Source: an uncultured Rhodopila sp.
Lineage (GTDB): Bacteria; Pseudomonadota; Alphaproteobacteria; Acetobacterales; Acetobacteraceae
NCBI RefSeq assembly: GCF_903915725.1
Contig: NZ_CAIWTY010000043.1
Location: 1 to 64,000, forward strand
Direction: 5' to 3'
Length of the DNA stretch: 64,000 nucleotides
A program made the translations under genes and the position numbers. The notes below the pieces were generated by a model. It was not told where the DNA came from. It made no database searches and worked only from the letters and a program-made list of their open reading frames with translations. Shown here piece after piece: positions 25,847 through 34,260 of this stretch. Each line of letters begins with the position of its first letter. Positions within the stretch are counted from its first letter, which is position 1.

Positions 25847-26521
25847 ATGAGCGACATTACACGCATGGCCGCGGTTGCCGCGCTGCTCGGCGATCCGGCG
25901 CGGGCCCGCATCCTGACCGCGCTGCTGGACGGACGGGCGCTGACCGCGAAGGAGCTGGCATTCGCCGCGCATGTCTCGCCGCAGACCACCAGCGGGCATC
26001 TGGCGCGACTGACCGACGCCACCTTGCTGGCTTGCGAAAAGCAGGGCCGGCACCGCTATTTCCGGCTGGCCTCGCCGCTGGTCGGGCAGATGCTGGAAAG
26101 CGTCATGGCGGTGGCCGGTCCGGAACCGCCTCGCACTGGCTCATGGCGCGGCGGCGAGGCGCTGCGCACCGCCCGCACCTGCTACGATCACCTCGCCGGC
26201 CGTCTCGGGGTCGCATTGGCCGACTCGCTGCACGCTGCCGGCCACGTGACGCTGGCGGCCGACGGCGGCGAGGTGACCGGGTCCGGCCTGGTCTTCCTGC
26301 GCGATTTCGGCGCGGAACCGCCACCGGGAAAGCGCGTGTTCTGCCGCCCGTGCCTGGATTGGAGCGAACGCCGCCCGCACATCGCCGGCCGCGTCGGCGC
26401 GGCCCTGGCGACACGCTGCCTGGAGCTGGGCTGGATCGCACGCCAGCGCGACTCCCGCGCCGTGACCATCACGGCCGAGGGACAGAGCGGTTTCGCGGAG
26501 AGGTTCGGAATTCGGCTGTAG
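25847..26521 (+). CDS. ArsR-family winged-helix regulator
   Basis: DNA-binding protein of 224 residues. The N-terminal ArsR-type helix-turn-helix spans residues about 5-75 (LLGDPARARILTALLDGRALTAKELAFAAHVSPQTTSGHLARL). The C-terminal 130 residues (TCYDHLAGRLGVALADSLHAAG, then FCRPCLDWSERRPHIAGRVGAAL) match the extended ArsR group that includes YcjW/CmtR-like regulators. CRPC near residue 167 could bind metal. No target gene is evident. Divergent from parE and convergent with ssrA. Confidence 0.88.
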   Translation: MSDITRMAAVAALLGDPARARILTALLDGRALTAKELAFAAHVSPQTTSGHLARLTDATLLACEKQGRHRYFRLASPLVGQMLESVMAVAGPEPPRTGSWRGGEALRTARTCYDHLAGRLGVALADSLHAAGHVTLAADGGEVTGSGLVFLRDFGAEPPPGKRVFCRPCLDWSERRPHIAGRVGAALATRCLELGWIARQRDSRAVTITAEGQSGFAERFGIRL

Positions 26522-26523
26522 CG

Positions 26524-26805
26524 CAAGTGGGGGGCTTCTGTTGCCCGGTGCCCCCCGAACCGCGCCTATCGCTTATGCAGCGACGGCGAGCGCCTGATTG
26601 TCATTGGCACTTGTAAATTAGCCCGATAACGGCGGTACAATGCCGGGCAAAAGGCGGGTCTTTACCACGCGTGTCGAACCTGTTTCGCCCCCATGCGCCC
26701 CGGACAATCTCGGGGTTGAATGGTGGAGGCGCCGGGCACTGCCCCCGGGTCCACAACGATTATTCCACGCGCCGTTTATCACCATAGTCAGCAAGCTGAC
26801 GGACC
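26524..26805 (-). ncRNA. ssrA: Two-piece (circularly permuted) tmRNA
   Basis: Rescues stalled ribosomes and tags their products. On the minus strand the acceptor piece comes first, ending CGCCTCCACCA (26731-26721). A short intervening segment with a CCCCG/CGGGG hairpin follows (26693-26720). The coding piece begins GGGGGCGAAACAGGTTCGAC at 26692; its first seven bases pair with CGCCTCC as the acceptor stem. The tag frame, 26608-26573, reads GCC AAT GAC AAT CAG... and encodes ANDNQALAVAA followed by TAA. A GGGGGGC/GCCCCCC hairpin closes the 3' side near 26530. This permuted arrangement is known from alphaproteobacteria. Both outer ends are approximate. Confidence 0.9.
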
Positions 26806-26894
26806 AGCATGTAGGCCGGATGCGCCGCCGGTTCAAGCCCAATCGGCCGCGCGCGTCCTTTCCGTCACCGGCACGATTCGGTTAGGCTGAGGCC

Positions 26895-27992
26895 ATGAGC
26901 CGAATTGCCGAAAGCCGCTCCGACCTGACCGCCGCGGGCGGCCCTGTGCCGCGCGTCAGCGTGCTGATGACCACCTATAACGGCGCGGGCTTCATCCGCG
27001 ACAGCATCGACAGCGTGCTGGCGCAGACGCTGACGGATTTCGAACTGGTGGTCGTCGATGACGGCTCGACCGACGCGACGGCCGCCGTCTTGGCAGCCTA
27101 CGACGATCCGCGGCTGCGCGTGGTGCGGCCGGAGCGCAACCTCGGCGTGGCGGGCGCGCGCAACTTCGGCCTGGAAGCCTGCCGCGGCGGCTATATCGCC
27201 GCGCATGATCACGACGACATCAGCCTGCCGGAGCGCCTCGCCGTCCAGGTCCGCTACCTCGATGCGCATCCCGAGGTCGTCCTCGCCGGGACCGAGGTGC
27301 TGCTGCGGCTGCAGGACGGCCGGATTCTGCCGACGGACCACGCGCCGGGAAGCTCGCCCGCGCTGGTGCACTGGATGCTGCATGTGGACAACCCGTTCAC
27401 CTGGTCCTCGGTGATGATCCGCGCCGCCGCGCTGCGGCGTTTGGGCGCGTTCCTGCGCCCGGAGGCGGAACCGGCCGACGATTTCGATCTGTATCACCGG
27501 CTGCTGGGCATCGGTGCGCTGGCGCGGCTGGACGAGACGCTGACGATCTATCGCTGGCACGCCTCCAATACCACCTATGCGCAGAGCGAGCTTCTGTTCG
27601 CCAGCGCCTGCGCCATTCTGGCCCGGACCTATGAACCGCTGCTCGGCGCCGATTCCGCTGACGCCGCGCGGCTGGTGGTGCATCACCTGTCCGATCGGCA
27701 GCCAGTGCGGGACATCGCGACGCTGGAGCGCCTCGGCACCGTCATGGAACGTTTGCTGATCGGCTTTCAGGGCCTCTACGCCGCCGATGCCGCGGCGCTG
27801 AAGCAGATCGAGGCGCATGCCGGCCGCGTCTGGTGGCGGGTGGTGCGCAGCGCCATCCGCTCCGGCATGCCGCAGGCGGTGGCGCGGCATGCGGCGCGGC
27901 CCGGACTGAGGCGGGGCTTCAGGCCCTTGTGGCGCGATGTGGCCGCGTCGCTCGCGGTGGGGACCGTTCGGGCCACCGGCCTCGCCCGGTAG
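26895..27992 (+). CDS. Family 2 glycosyltransferase
   Basis: Transfers a sugar from a nucleotide-sugar donor, probably to a surface polysaccharide or lipid. The 365-residue protein has the GT2 start VSVLMTTYNGAGFIRDSIDSVLAQT, the nucleotide-binding FELVVVDDGSTD and the metal-binding HDHDDISLPERL in place of DxD. NPFTWSSVMIR and DDFDLYHRL carry the later conserved acidic residues. No other glycan genes lie next to it. Confidence 0.92.
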   Translation: MSRIAESRSDLTAAGGPVPRVSVLMTTYNGAGFIRDSIDSVLAQTLTDFELVVVDDGSTDATAAVLAAYDDPRLRVVRPERNLGVAGARNFGLEACRGGYIAAHDHDDISLPERLAVQVRYLDAHPEVVLAGTEVLLRLQDGRILPTDHAPGSSPALVHWMLHVDNPFTWSSVMIRAAALRRLGAFLRPEAEPADDFDLYHRLLGIGALARLDETLTIYRWHASNTTYAQSELLFASACAILARTYEPLLGADSADAARLVVHHLSDRQPVRDIATLERLGTVMERLLIGFQGLYAADAAALKQIEAHAGRVWWRVVRSAIRSGMPQAVARHAARPGLRRGFRPLWRDVAASLAVGTVRATGLAR

Positions 27993-28142
27993 CTGGACGA
28001 CGTTGGAGGCAACCCTGCAACGCATGGCGGCCTTCTCGCGGCACCGGCCATGTTCATGGACATGTGACAGCCCCGTTGCTAGAAGCCCGCTTGTTTTCCG
28101 GCGCACAGACCGGTCCGGCATTTCAACTCAGCGGCCCGCACT

Positions 28143-29075
28143 ATGAAAATCGTCTCCTGCAACAGTAATCGTCCGCTCGCCGAGGCTGTTGCCAAGATCC
28201 TCGAACTGCCGCTGACCAAGGCGTCGATCCGGCGCTTCGCCGACATGGAGGTCTTCGTCGAAATCCAGGAAAACGTCCGTGGTGAGGACGTCTTCGTCAT
28301 CCAGCCGACATCCTTCCCGGCCAATGACAACCTCATGGAGCTGCTGGTCACGCTCGACGCGCTGCGCCGCAGCAGCGCCCGCCGTATCACTGCGGTGATC
28401 CCGTATTTCGGCTACGCCCGGCAGGATCGCAAATCCGCCCCGCGCACGCCGATTTCGGCCAAGCTGGTGGCCAACCTGATCACCGAAGCCGGCGCCCACC
28501 GCGTCCTGACCATGGACCTGCACGCCGGCCAGATTCAGGGCTTCTTCGACATCCCCGTCGACAACCTGATCGCCGCCCCGCTGTTCAGCCGCGATATCGA
28601 GGAGCGCTATCACGGCGACAACCTGATCATCGTCTCCCCCGATGTCGGCGGCGTGGTACGAGCCCGCGCCATCGCAACGCGGGTCAACTGCGACCTGGCG
28701 ATCATCGACAAGCGGCGGGAGCGTGCCGGCCAGTCCGAGGTGATGAACATCATCGGCGACGTCGTCGGCCGCGACTGCGTCATCATCGACGACCTGGTGG
28801 ATTCCGGCGGCACCTTCTGCAACGCGGCGGATGCGCTGATGAAGCGCGGCGCCCGCTCGGTCAGCGCCTATGTCACGCATGGCGTGCTGTCCGGCGCCGC
28901 GGTGTCGCGCATCGCTTCTTCTCCCATTCAAATGATGACGATCACCGACTCGATCCTCGCCACCGCGGAGGTGAAGCGCTGCCCGAACATCCGCGAACTG
29001 ACCATCGCGCCGCTGCTGGCCGAGGCGATGCGGCGGATCAGCGACGAAAGTTCGGTCAGTTCGCTGTTCGACTGA
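28143..29075 (+). CDS. prs: Ribose-phosphate pyrophosphokinase
   Basis: Makes PRPP from ribose 5-phosphate and ATP for nucleotide, histidine and tryptophan synthesis. The 310-residue protein carries [19 protein letters not shown], the ATP-site flexible loop [33 protein letters not shown] and the PRPP-binding loop [12 protein letters not shown]. Length matches class I enzymes. Confidence 0.97.
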   Translation: MKIVSCNSNRPLAEAVAKILELPLTKASIRRFADMEVFVEIQENVRGEDVFVIQPTSFPANDNLMELLVTLDALRRSSARRITAVIPYFGYARQDRKSAPRTPISAKLVANLITEAGAHRVLTMDLHAGQIQGFFDIPVDNLIAAPLFSRDIEERYHGDNLIIVSPDVGGVVRARAIATRVNCDLAIIDKRRERAGQSEVMNIIGDVVGRDCVIIDDLVDSGGTFCNAADALMKRGARSVSAYVTHGVLSGAAVSRIASSPIQMMTITDSILATAEVKRCPNIRELTIAPLLAEAMRRISDESSVSSLFD

Positions 29076-29218
29076 CAGGCGGATTGGCAAAGTGTCAGGG
29101 GGCCTGGACGTCAGTCCCGCCTGACGGCATGGTCCGGCGCGATCACGGCCAAAGACAGACGCTTGTTTGTTTGCCAATCGGCTACATCTAGAACGTCAAC
29201 GACCAGGATTAGCGACCA

Positions 29219-30157
29219 ATGGACCACATCATCGGCCAGGCGGCCCCCGGCCAGCCCGCCGCGGCGGCCAACATCATCATCGACGGCGACCAGAAGACCT
29301 TCATGCAGGACGTGATCGAGGCATCGCGCTCGGTCCCCGTGCTGGTGGATTTCTGGGCGACATGGTGCCAACCCTGCAAGCAATTGACCCCGACCCTGGA
29401 GAAGGTGGTGAAGGCCGCCGGCGGCCGGGTGAAGATGGTCAAGATCGACATCGACCAGAACCAGGGTCTGGTCCGGCAGTTGACGCAGCTCGGCCTGCCG
29501 ATGCAGTCGGTGCCGACCGTCGCCGCCTTCTGGCAGGGGCAAATCGCCGATTTGTTCCAGGGCGCCCAGCCGGAGTCGGAGGTCAAGCGCTTCGTCGAGG
29601 CGCTGCTCAAGAACGCCGGCGGCTCCATGCCGGCGGCGGATTTGCTGGCCGAGGCGAAAGCGGCGCTGGAGCAGGGCGATCCGCAGCAGGCGGGCGAGTT
29701 GTTCAGCGCGCTGCTGGCCGAGGAACCTGAGAACGGCGACGCCTGGGGCGGCCTGATCCGCGCCCTGATCGCGCTGGGCGACGAAGAGCAGGCCGAACAC
29801 GCGCTGTCCGAAGTGCCGGAAAAGCTGGCCGAGCACGCTGAAGTCAGCGGTGCGCGCAGTGCGCTGGCGCTGGCCCGCGAAGGCCGCGCGGCGAAGGACC
29901 AGTTGCAGTCACTGCAAGCCCGTCTGGCCGCGGACCCGGCGGATCATCAGGCGCGCTACGACCTCGCCACCGCGCTGAACGCGATGAACGAGCGCGACCA
30001 GGCCGCCGAAGCGCTGCTGGAAATCATCCGCCGCGCCCGCGCCTGGAACGAGGACGCCGCCCGGCTGCAATTGCTGAAATTCTTCGAAGCCTGGGGTTTC
30101 GATGATCCCGCGACCTCCGCCGCCCGCCGTCGCCTTTCCGCGTTGCTTTTTAGCTGA
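29219..30157 (+). CDS. cnoX: Thioredoxin-fold/TPR chaperedoxin, CnoX-like
   Basis: Cytoplasmic holdase of 312 residues. Residues about 20-135 form a thioredoxin domain with the active-site-like WCQPCKQLTP. Residues about 140-310 form helical TPR-type repeats (LLAEAKAALEQGDPQQAGELFSALLAEEP; ARYDLATALNAMNERDQAAEALLEIIRR), matching the CnoX/YbbN family. WCQPC keeps both cysteines, so redox activity is possible. AGGA lies upstream of the ATG. First gene of a tight five- or six-gene run. Confidence 0.92.
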   Translation: MDHIIGQAAPGQPAAAANIIIDGDQKTFMQDVIEASRSVPVLVDFWATWCQPCKQLTPTLEKVVKAAGGRVKMVKIDIDQNQGLVRQLTQLGLPMQSVPTVAAFWQGQIADLFQGAQPESEVKRFVEALLKNAGGSMPAADLLAEAKAALEQGDPQQAGELFSALLAEEPENGDAWGGLIRALIALGDEEQAEHALSEVPEKLAEHAEVSGARSALALAREGRAAKDQLQSLQARLAADPADHQARYDLATALNAMNERDQAAEALLEIIRRARAWNEDAARLQLLKFFEAWGFDDPATSAARRRLSALLFS

Positions 30158-30823
30158 ATGACGGTGTTCCACCCCTACCCCGAGGATCTGCCGCCGGAGT
30201 TCGCGGTGTTTCCGCTGACCGGCGCGCTGCTGTTGCCGCGGGGTAAATTGCCGCTGAACATCTTCGAGCCGCGCTATCTGGCAATGACGCTGGATTCGCT
30301 GGCCTCGGGACGCATGTTCGGAATGGTGCAGCCGGACCCGCAGGCGCTGAAGCTGGAACATGGGCCGGGGCTGTATCGCGTCGGCTGCCTCGGCCGCCTG
30401 TCCTCGTTCAGTGAAACCGATGACGGCAAGCTGCTGATCACCCTGACCGGGCTGATCCGCTTCACCATCGACAGCGAGCTCGATCTGGTGCGCGGCTACC
30501 GGCGGGTGCGCGGCGATTTTTCCCGCTTCACCGACGACCTGGACGTGGCCGCGCCCGCGGTCGATCTGGAGCGGGAGAAACTGCTGGCGGCCCTGCGCGG
30601 CTACTTCGCCCAGCGCGGCGTCGATGCCAACTGGGACGCGATCCGGCGGATGTCGGATGACGCGCTGGTCGTCACCCTGGCGATGGCCTGCCCGTTCGAG
30701 CCGGTGGAGAAGCAGGCTTTGCTGGAAGCCCCCACCCCGGCGGAGCGCGCGGCCACGCTGCTGGCGCTGCTGCAAATGGGCGCCGCCGGCCCGGATCTGC
30801 CCTCCGGCCGTTCCATCAGCTGA
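30158..30823 (+). CDS. LON N-terminal (substrate-binding) domain protein
   Basis: A stand-alone LON substrate-binding domain of 221 residues, with no ATPase or protease part. The signature FPLTGALLLPRGKLPLNIFEPRYLAM is near residue 15, and helices with LLEAPTPAERAATLLALLQM close the C-terminus. It starts directly after the cnoX stop, so the two are coupled. Role unknown, presumably protein quality control as its neighbour suggests. Confidence 0.92.
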   Translation: MTVFHPYPEDLPPEFAVFPLTGALLLPRGKLPLNIFEPRYLAMTLDSLASGRMFGMVQPDPQALKLEHGPGLYRVGCLGRLSSFSETDDGKLLITLTGLIRFTIDSELDLVRGYRRVRGDFSRFTDDLDVAAPAVDLEREKLLAALRGYFAQRGVDANWDAIRRMSDDALVVTLAMACPFEPVEKQALLEAPTPAERAATLLALLQMGAAGPDLPSGRSIS

Positions 30824-30841
30824 ACACAGAGGATTGGCGCC

Positions 30842-31054
30842 ATGCCTGAACCCGTCTCCACCGCGTCCGCCACAGCCGAGGCGGCGGTCGATCCGCGCCT
30901 GCTGGAGGTGCTGGTCTGTCCGCTGACCAAGGCGCCGCTGGAGTATGACCGCGCGGCCAACGAACTGATCAGCCGCAAGGCCGGCCTGGCCTACCCGATT
31001 CGCGACGGCATCCCGATCATGCTGCCGGAAGAGGCGCGGACATTGGATCAATAA
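30842..31054 (+). CDS. Trm112 family protein
   Basis: Small protein of 70 residues with the Trm112/YcaR pattern [45 protein letters not shown]. In other organisms Trm112 proteins activate methyltransferases; in bacteria the role is unsettled. Only one cysteine is kept, so zinc binding is doubtful. Overlaps the next gene by one base. Confidence 0.92.
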   Translation: MPEPVSTASATAEAAVDPRLLEVLVCPLTKAPLEYDRAANELISRKAGLAYPIRDGIPIMLPEEARTLDQ

Positions 31055-31410
31055 TGCCGACGCCGACGGAAATCCGGCTGGACCGGGCGGCCCGGGTGCT
31101 CCATGTTTCGTTCGATGACGGAAAAGACTTCGCGCTGCCCGCCGAGTATCTGCGTGTCGAAAGCCCGAGTGCGGAGGTCCAGGGCCACAGCCCGGACCAG
31201 AAGCAGACGGTTGCCGGCAAGCGGACTGTCGGCATCAGCGCGGTCGAACCCGTCGGCCACTATGCCGTGCGGCTGGTCTTCGATGACCGTCACGACAGCG
31301 GCATCTACTCCTGGACCTATCTGCGCACGCTGGGGGAGGAGCAGCATCTCCGCTGGGCGGCGTACCAGGCCGCGTTGGCCACGCGCGGTTTGTCGCGGGA
31401 TTCGGTGTAA
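31054..31410 (+). CDS. DUF971 protein (GBBH-like N-terminal domain)
   Basis: A 118-residue single-domain protein with FDDGKDFALPAEYLRVESPSAEVQGH and GHYAVRLVFDDRHDSGIYSWTYLRTLGEE. This is the DUF971 fold found at the N-terminus of gamma-butyrobetaine hydroxylase and, alone, beside iron-sulfur and Mrp genes. Metal-binding residues cannot be assigned by eye. Coupled to Trm112 by an ATG/TAA overlap. Confidence 0.9.
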   Translation: MPTPTEIRLDRAARVLHVSFDDGKDFALPAEYLRVESPSAEVQGHSPDQKQTVAGKRTVGISAVEPVGHYAVRLVFDDRHDSGIYSWTYLRTLGEEQHLRWAAYQAALATRGLSRDSV

Positions 31411-31440
31411 TCGCGTCTTCGCCGGCCCCGCCCTCTCGCA

Positions 31441-31522
31441 CGCGTCATGGCCCGGCTTGTCCGGGCCACCTGTAGCGGCAGGTGCGGCGATAGGTGGCCC
31501 GGACAAGCCGGGCCATGACGCG
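31441..31522. repeat. Family B long perfect palindrome
   Basis: A perfect 31-base inverted repeat: arms 31441-31471 and 31492-31522 with a 20-base centre. The arms contain GTCATGGCCCGG and CCGGGCCACCT. A near copy with the same arms is at 57160-57238, and a longer relative at 45268-45360. It lies between the DUF971 and Smr genes. Confidence 0.92.
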
Positions 31523-31566
31523 TGTGGAAAGCTCGCGCCCCACCGCATCGATATCCCCGCCAGCCC

Positions 31567-32109
31567 ATGCCCCCCCGCGCGCGCCGCCTGAGCGACGCCG
31601 ACAAGGCGTCATGGGCGAACTACGCCCGGCTGATCGCGCCGCTTCCCGGTAAAGCCGGGGCGCCTGCGCCGGAATCCATGCCGATCCAACCGCCCCCAAC
31701 ACCAGCCGACATGCAGCTGCGCGTCCGGGTGCCGCCCGTTGTTGCCAAGCCGCGCGCCAAACCCCTGCTGCTCTCCGTCGGCGAACAGCCGGGCGGAATC
31801 GACAAGGCGACCTGGCAGCGGTTCCGGACCGGAAAACTGCAAGCGGTCCGCAAGCTCGACCTGCATGGCATGACCGCGCAGCACGCTTTCCACGCCCTCG
31901 TCGCATTTCTGCGCACGGCGCATGCCGAGCAGGTGCGCTGCGTCGAGGTGGTGACCGGGCGCGGCAGCGGGGAGACCGGCGGTGTCATCCGGCGGGAGTT
32001 CCCGCTTTGGCTGAACCTGCCGGACATCCGCCCGCTGATCCTTGGGGCGGCGCATCCGCACGCACTCAATCCCGGGTCGGTGCGGCTGATCCTGCGCCGC
32101 ATCCGGTGA
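31567..32109 (+). CDS. Smr domain endonuclease-like protein
   Basis: Protein of 180 residues with a variable N-terminal half and a C-terminal Smr domain (residues about 95-175). The domain's signature KLDLHGMTAQHAFHALVAFL, VVTGRGSGETGG and the final LGAAHPHALNPGSVRLILRR are present. Smr domains nick DNA or RNA, often at branched structures. The start at 31567 gives MPPRARRLSDADKASW, the usual N-terminus in alphaproteobacteria. Overlaps the HTH gene by 4 bases. Confidence 0.92.
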   Translation: MPPRARRLSDADKASWANYARLIAPLPGKAGAPAPESMPIQPPPTPADMQLRVRVPPVVAKPRAKPLLLSVGEQPGGIDKATWQRFRTGKLQAVRKLDLHGMTAQHAFHALVAFLRTAHAEQVRCVEVVTGRGSGETGGVIRREFPLWLNLPDIRPLILGAAHPHALNPGSVRLILRRIR

Positions 32110-32519
32110 CCCCGTTCGGCGCCCGGCTGCGCGTTTTGCGGGCGGCGCGCGGGGTGACGCTGAAGGATCTGGCGGAGGCGTTGCAGATCTCCGCCGCTTA
32201 TCTGTCGGCGCTGGAGCACGGCAAGCGCGGCGTGCCGAGCGCCGGTCTGGTGCATCAGGTGAACGAGTTCTTCGGGCTGATCTGGGATGAGGCGGATGAA
32301 TTGTCCCGTCTCGCGCGGCTGTCGAACCCGCGGGTCACGGTCAACACCGCCGGGCTGACGCCGGAGCAAACGGCGCTGGCCAACCGCATGGCTCAGGCGA
32401 TCGACCGCCTGACTCCGGAGACGGTCGCCGCCCTGCATGCCGTGCTGGACACCACGGCGTTTCAGCTCAAGCCGCGGTCCAGGCGTGGTGCGGCTGCGGT
32501 AGGGCGGCATGTGAGGTAG
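32106..32519 (+). CDS. XRE-family helix-turn-helix regulator
   Basis: Regulator of 137 residues. The HTH spans residues 4-60 (FGARLRVLRAARGVTLKDLAEALQISAAYLSALEHGKRG), followed by a helical domain (ANRMAQAIDRLTPETVAALHAVLD). It starts with GTG overlapping the Smr stop (GTGA), so it is translated with smr. Targets unknown. Confidence 0.9.
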   Translation: MTPFGARLRVLRAARGVTLKDLAEALQISAAYLSALEHGKRGVPSAGLVHQVNEFFGLIWDEADELSRLARLSNPRVTVNTAGLTPEQTALANRMAQAIDRLTPETVAALHAVLDTTAFQLKPRSRRGAAAVGRHVR

Positions 32520-32544
32520 AGGTCGAGGCACACGCATTATTCGT

Positions 32545-32575
32545 CATGGCCCGGACTTCGCCGGGCATGACGGTT
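32545..32575. repeat. Short family B palindrome
   Basis: CGTCATGGCCCGG and CCGGGCATGACGG around ACTTCG form a single short hairpin with the outer words of family B. It lies directly after the HTH gene and beside the stop of the convergent higA-like gene. Confidence 0.65.
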
Positions 32576-32578
32576 ACA

Positions 32579-32875
32579 TTATGCCGCCAGCGGATGAACC
32601 CGTGCCTCGATCTCCGCGCCGAACTGAGCCTGCGCGTTCGACAGATCATACGCCGTTTGCAGACCCAGCCAGAACTGCGGGCTGGTGCTGAAGCAGCGCG
32701 CCAGGCGCAAAGCCAGATCCGAGGTCATCGGACCGGCGTCCGTGATCACCGGAGCAATCTGGCTGGCTGGAACGCCAAGCGCTTCGGCCAGTCCGGATGC
32801 GTCAAGCCGCATCGGCTCCATGTATTCTTCGCGTAACACCCGTCCCGGGTGCATTCTGCGTCTCGTGCGTCCCAT
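32579..32875 (-). CDS. higA: HigA-family antitoxin, no partner seen
   Basis: Antitoxin-type XRE protein of 98 residues: MHPGRVLREEYMEPMRLDASGLAEALGVPASQIAPVI, then SDLALRLARCFSTSPQFWLGLQTAYDLSNA, the HigA signature. The start at 32875 has AGG 9 bases upstream; one at 32911 is also possible. The 90-120 bases upstream, where HigB should be encoded, contain no recognisable toxin in any frame, so it appears to be an orphan. Confidence 0.87.
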   Translation of the reverse strand: MGRTRRRMHPGRVLREEYMEPMRLDASGLAEALGVPASQIAPVITDAGPMTSDLALRLARCFSTSPQFWLGLQTAYDLSNAQAQFGAEIEARVHPLAA

Positions 32876-32956
32876 TGGGCAACCTGTAAGGTTTTGGTAT
32901 ACATGAGACATTGCCTGCCGCTCATGGCAGCAAAAAGGCAAATCCGGATCTATCTT

Positions 32957-32985
32957 GCGGCGGAGCGATTTTTTTATCGCGCCGC
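32957..32985. terminator. Hairpin terminator between caiB-like and higA-like genes
   Basis: GCGGC/GCCGC and an inner GCGAT/ATCGC stem enclose a six-base T (A on the minus strand) loop. It lies 48-76 bases beyond the stop of the CoA-transferase gene and is the only strong hairpin in this gap. Confidence 0.5.
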
Positions 32986-33032
32986 AACACAGACCGCCCC
33001 AACAGGCGGCGGGGACTCGTCGATCCGGCCGA

Positions 33033-34208
33033 TCAAACCGCCCCGGCCGCCCGCATCGCCGCGATTCGCTCGGGGGTGAAGCCGATTTCCGCCAGCACGG
33101 CATCGGTATGCTGGCCGACGGAAGGCACGGCGCCGGTCGCCGCCTCCTCATCGGCAAACGTGAACGGCGGCAGCAGACCGCGCACCGGACCGGCCTCGGT
33201 TTCGATCTCCCGCCACCGGTCCCGCGCCGCGAACTGCTCGTGGTTCCAGGCGTCTATCGGCTGGTTCAGCCGCCCGTTGGCGATGCCGGCTGCATCCAGC
33301 AATGAAGCGGCCTCGACCGACGTCATACCGCTGAACCGGTCCTCGATCATCGCCGTCAGCGCCGCCCGGTTTTCCCGCCGCGCCGCCATAGTGGCAAAGC
33401 GCGCATCCGCCGCCGCCTCCGGCCGTCCCAGCACCCGGGCGCAGAACGTGGCCCATTCCCGTTCATTCTGGATGCCCAGGATCACCTGCCCGTCCATGGT
33501 CCGGTGCGCCCCATACGGAGCCAGCGCCGGGTGGCTCGCCGGCATCCGGGGCGGCGGCGAGCCTGTGTAGGCATGGCGCAGCATCGGATACATCATCCAC
33601 TCGCCAAGCGCGTCCAGCATGGCGACCTTTACATTGGCCCCCTCGCCCGTCCGCCCGCGGCGCAGCAGGGCGGACAAAATACCCGTCAGCGCATACATCC
33701 CGGTGGCGATATCGGCGATCGAAATGCCCACCCGCGCCGCTTCGTCCGCGGTGCCATTGACGCTGATCAACCCGGCCTCCGCCTGGATCAGCAGGTCGTA
33801 GGCTTTTTTGTTCATGAACGGCCCGCTGTCGCCGTAGCCGGAGACGTCGCATATCACCAGCTTCGGGTTAACCGGCTTCAGCGCCTCATACGACAGGTCA
33901 AGCCGGGCCGCCGCACCGGGTGCGAGGTTCTGGATCAGCACGTCAGCACCCTCGACCAAAGCCTGCAACGCCGCGCGAGCCTCCGGGTGTTTCACGTTCA
34001 GGGTTACGCTACGCTTGCCGCGGTTCAGCCAGACGAAATGGCTGCACAGGCCGTTGACGTGATCGTCGTAGGCCCGCGCGAAGTCCCCCTCCCCCGGCCG
34101 CTCAACCTTGATAACATCCGCCCCCAGATCGGCCAGATGCCGCGTGCAAACCGGCGCCGCGACAGCGTGTTCCAGCGCGATCACGCGCATGCCTTCCAGC
34201 GGGAGCAT
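33033..34208 (-). CDS. CaiB/BaiF family CoA-transferase
   Basis: Class III CoA-transferase of 391 residues that moves CoA between acids. Signature segments are LEGMRVIALEHAVAAPVCTRHLADLGADVIKVE near the N-terminus, with DFARAYDDHV and the HFVWLNRGKRSVTLNVK region, and the conserved aspartate in AYDLLIQAEAG (about residue 165). Substrates cannot be told by eye, and neither a dehydrogenase nor a ligase is beside it. The YbfB-type exporter gene upstream is on the same strand and may share its transcript. Confidence 0.92.
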   Translation of the reverse strand: MLPLEGMRVIALEHAVAAPVCTRHLADLGADVIKVERPGEGDFARAYDDHVNGLCSHFVWLNRGKRSVTLNVKHPEARAALQALVEGADVLIQNLAPGAAARLDLSYEALKPVNPKLVICDVSGYGDSGPFMNKKAYDLLIQAEAGLISVNGTADEAARVGISIADIATGMYALTGILSALLRRGRTGEGANVKVAMLDALGEWMMYPMLRHAYTGSPPPRMPASHPALAPYGAHRTMDGQVILGIQNEREWATFCARVLGRPEAAADARFATMAARRENRAALTAMIEDRFSGMTSVEAASLLDAAGIANGRLNQPIDAWNHEQFAARDRWREIETEAGPVRGLLPPFTFADEEAATGAVPSVGQHTDAVLAEIGFTPERIAAMRAAGAV

Positions 34209-34260
34209 TCGGGCGTTTCCTTGCTTGTTCAGGCAAGCAAAGCGCCGGCGCGGACCGCTG

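Noticed and set aside
26698-26800. A palindromic repeat or riboswitch on the plus strand
   Set aside because: The symmetry is explained by the tmRNA on the minus strand, where the acceptor stem, CCA end and tag frame can be read.
32912-33032. A HigB toxin gene upstream of higA
   Set aside because: No frame of adequate length or similarity exists; the space is taken by a hairpin and the end of the CoA-transferase gene.
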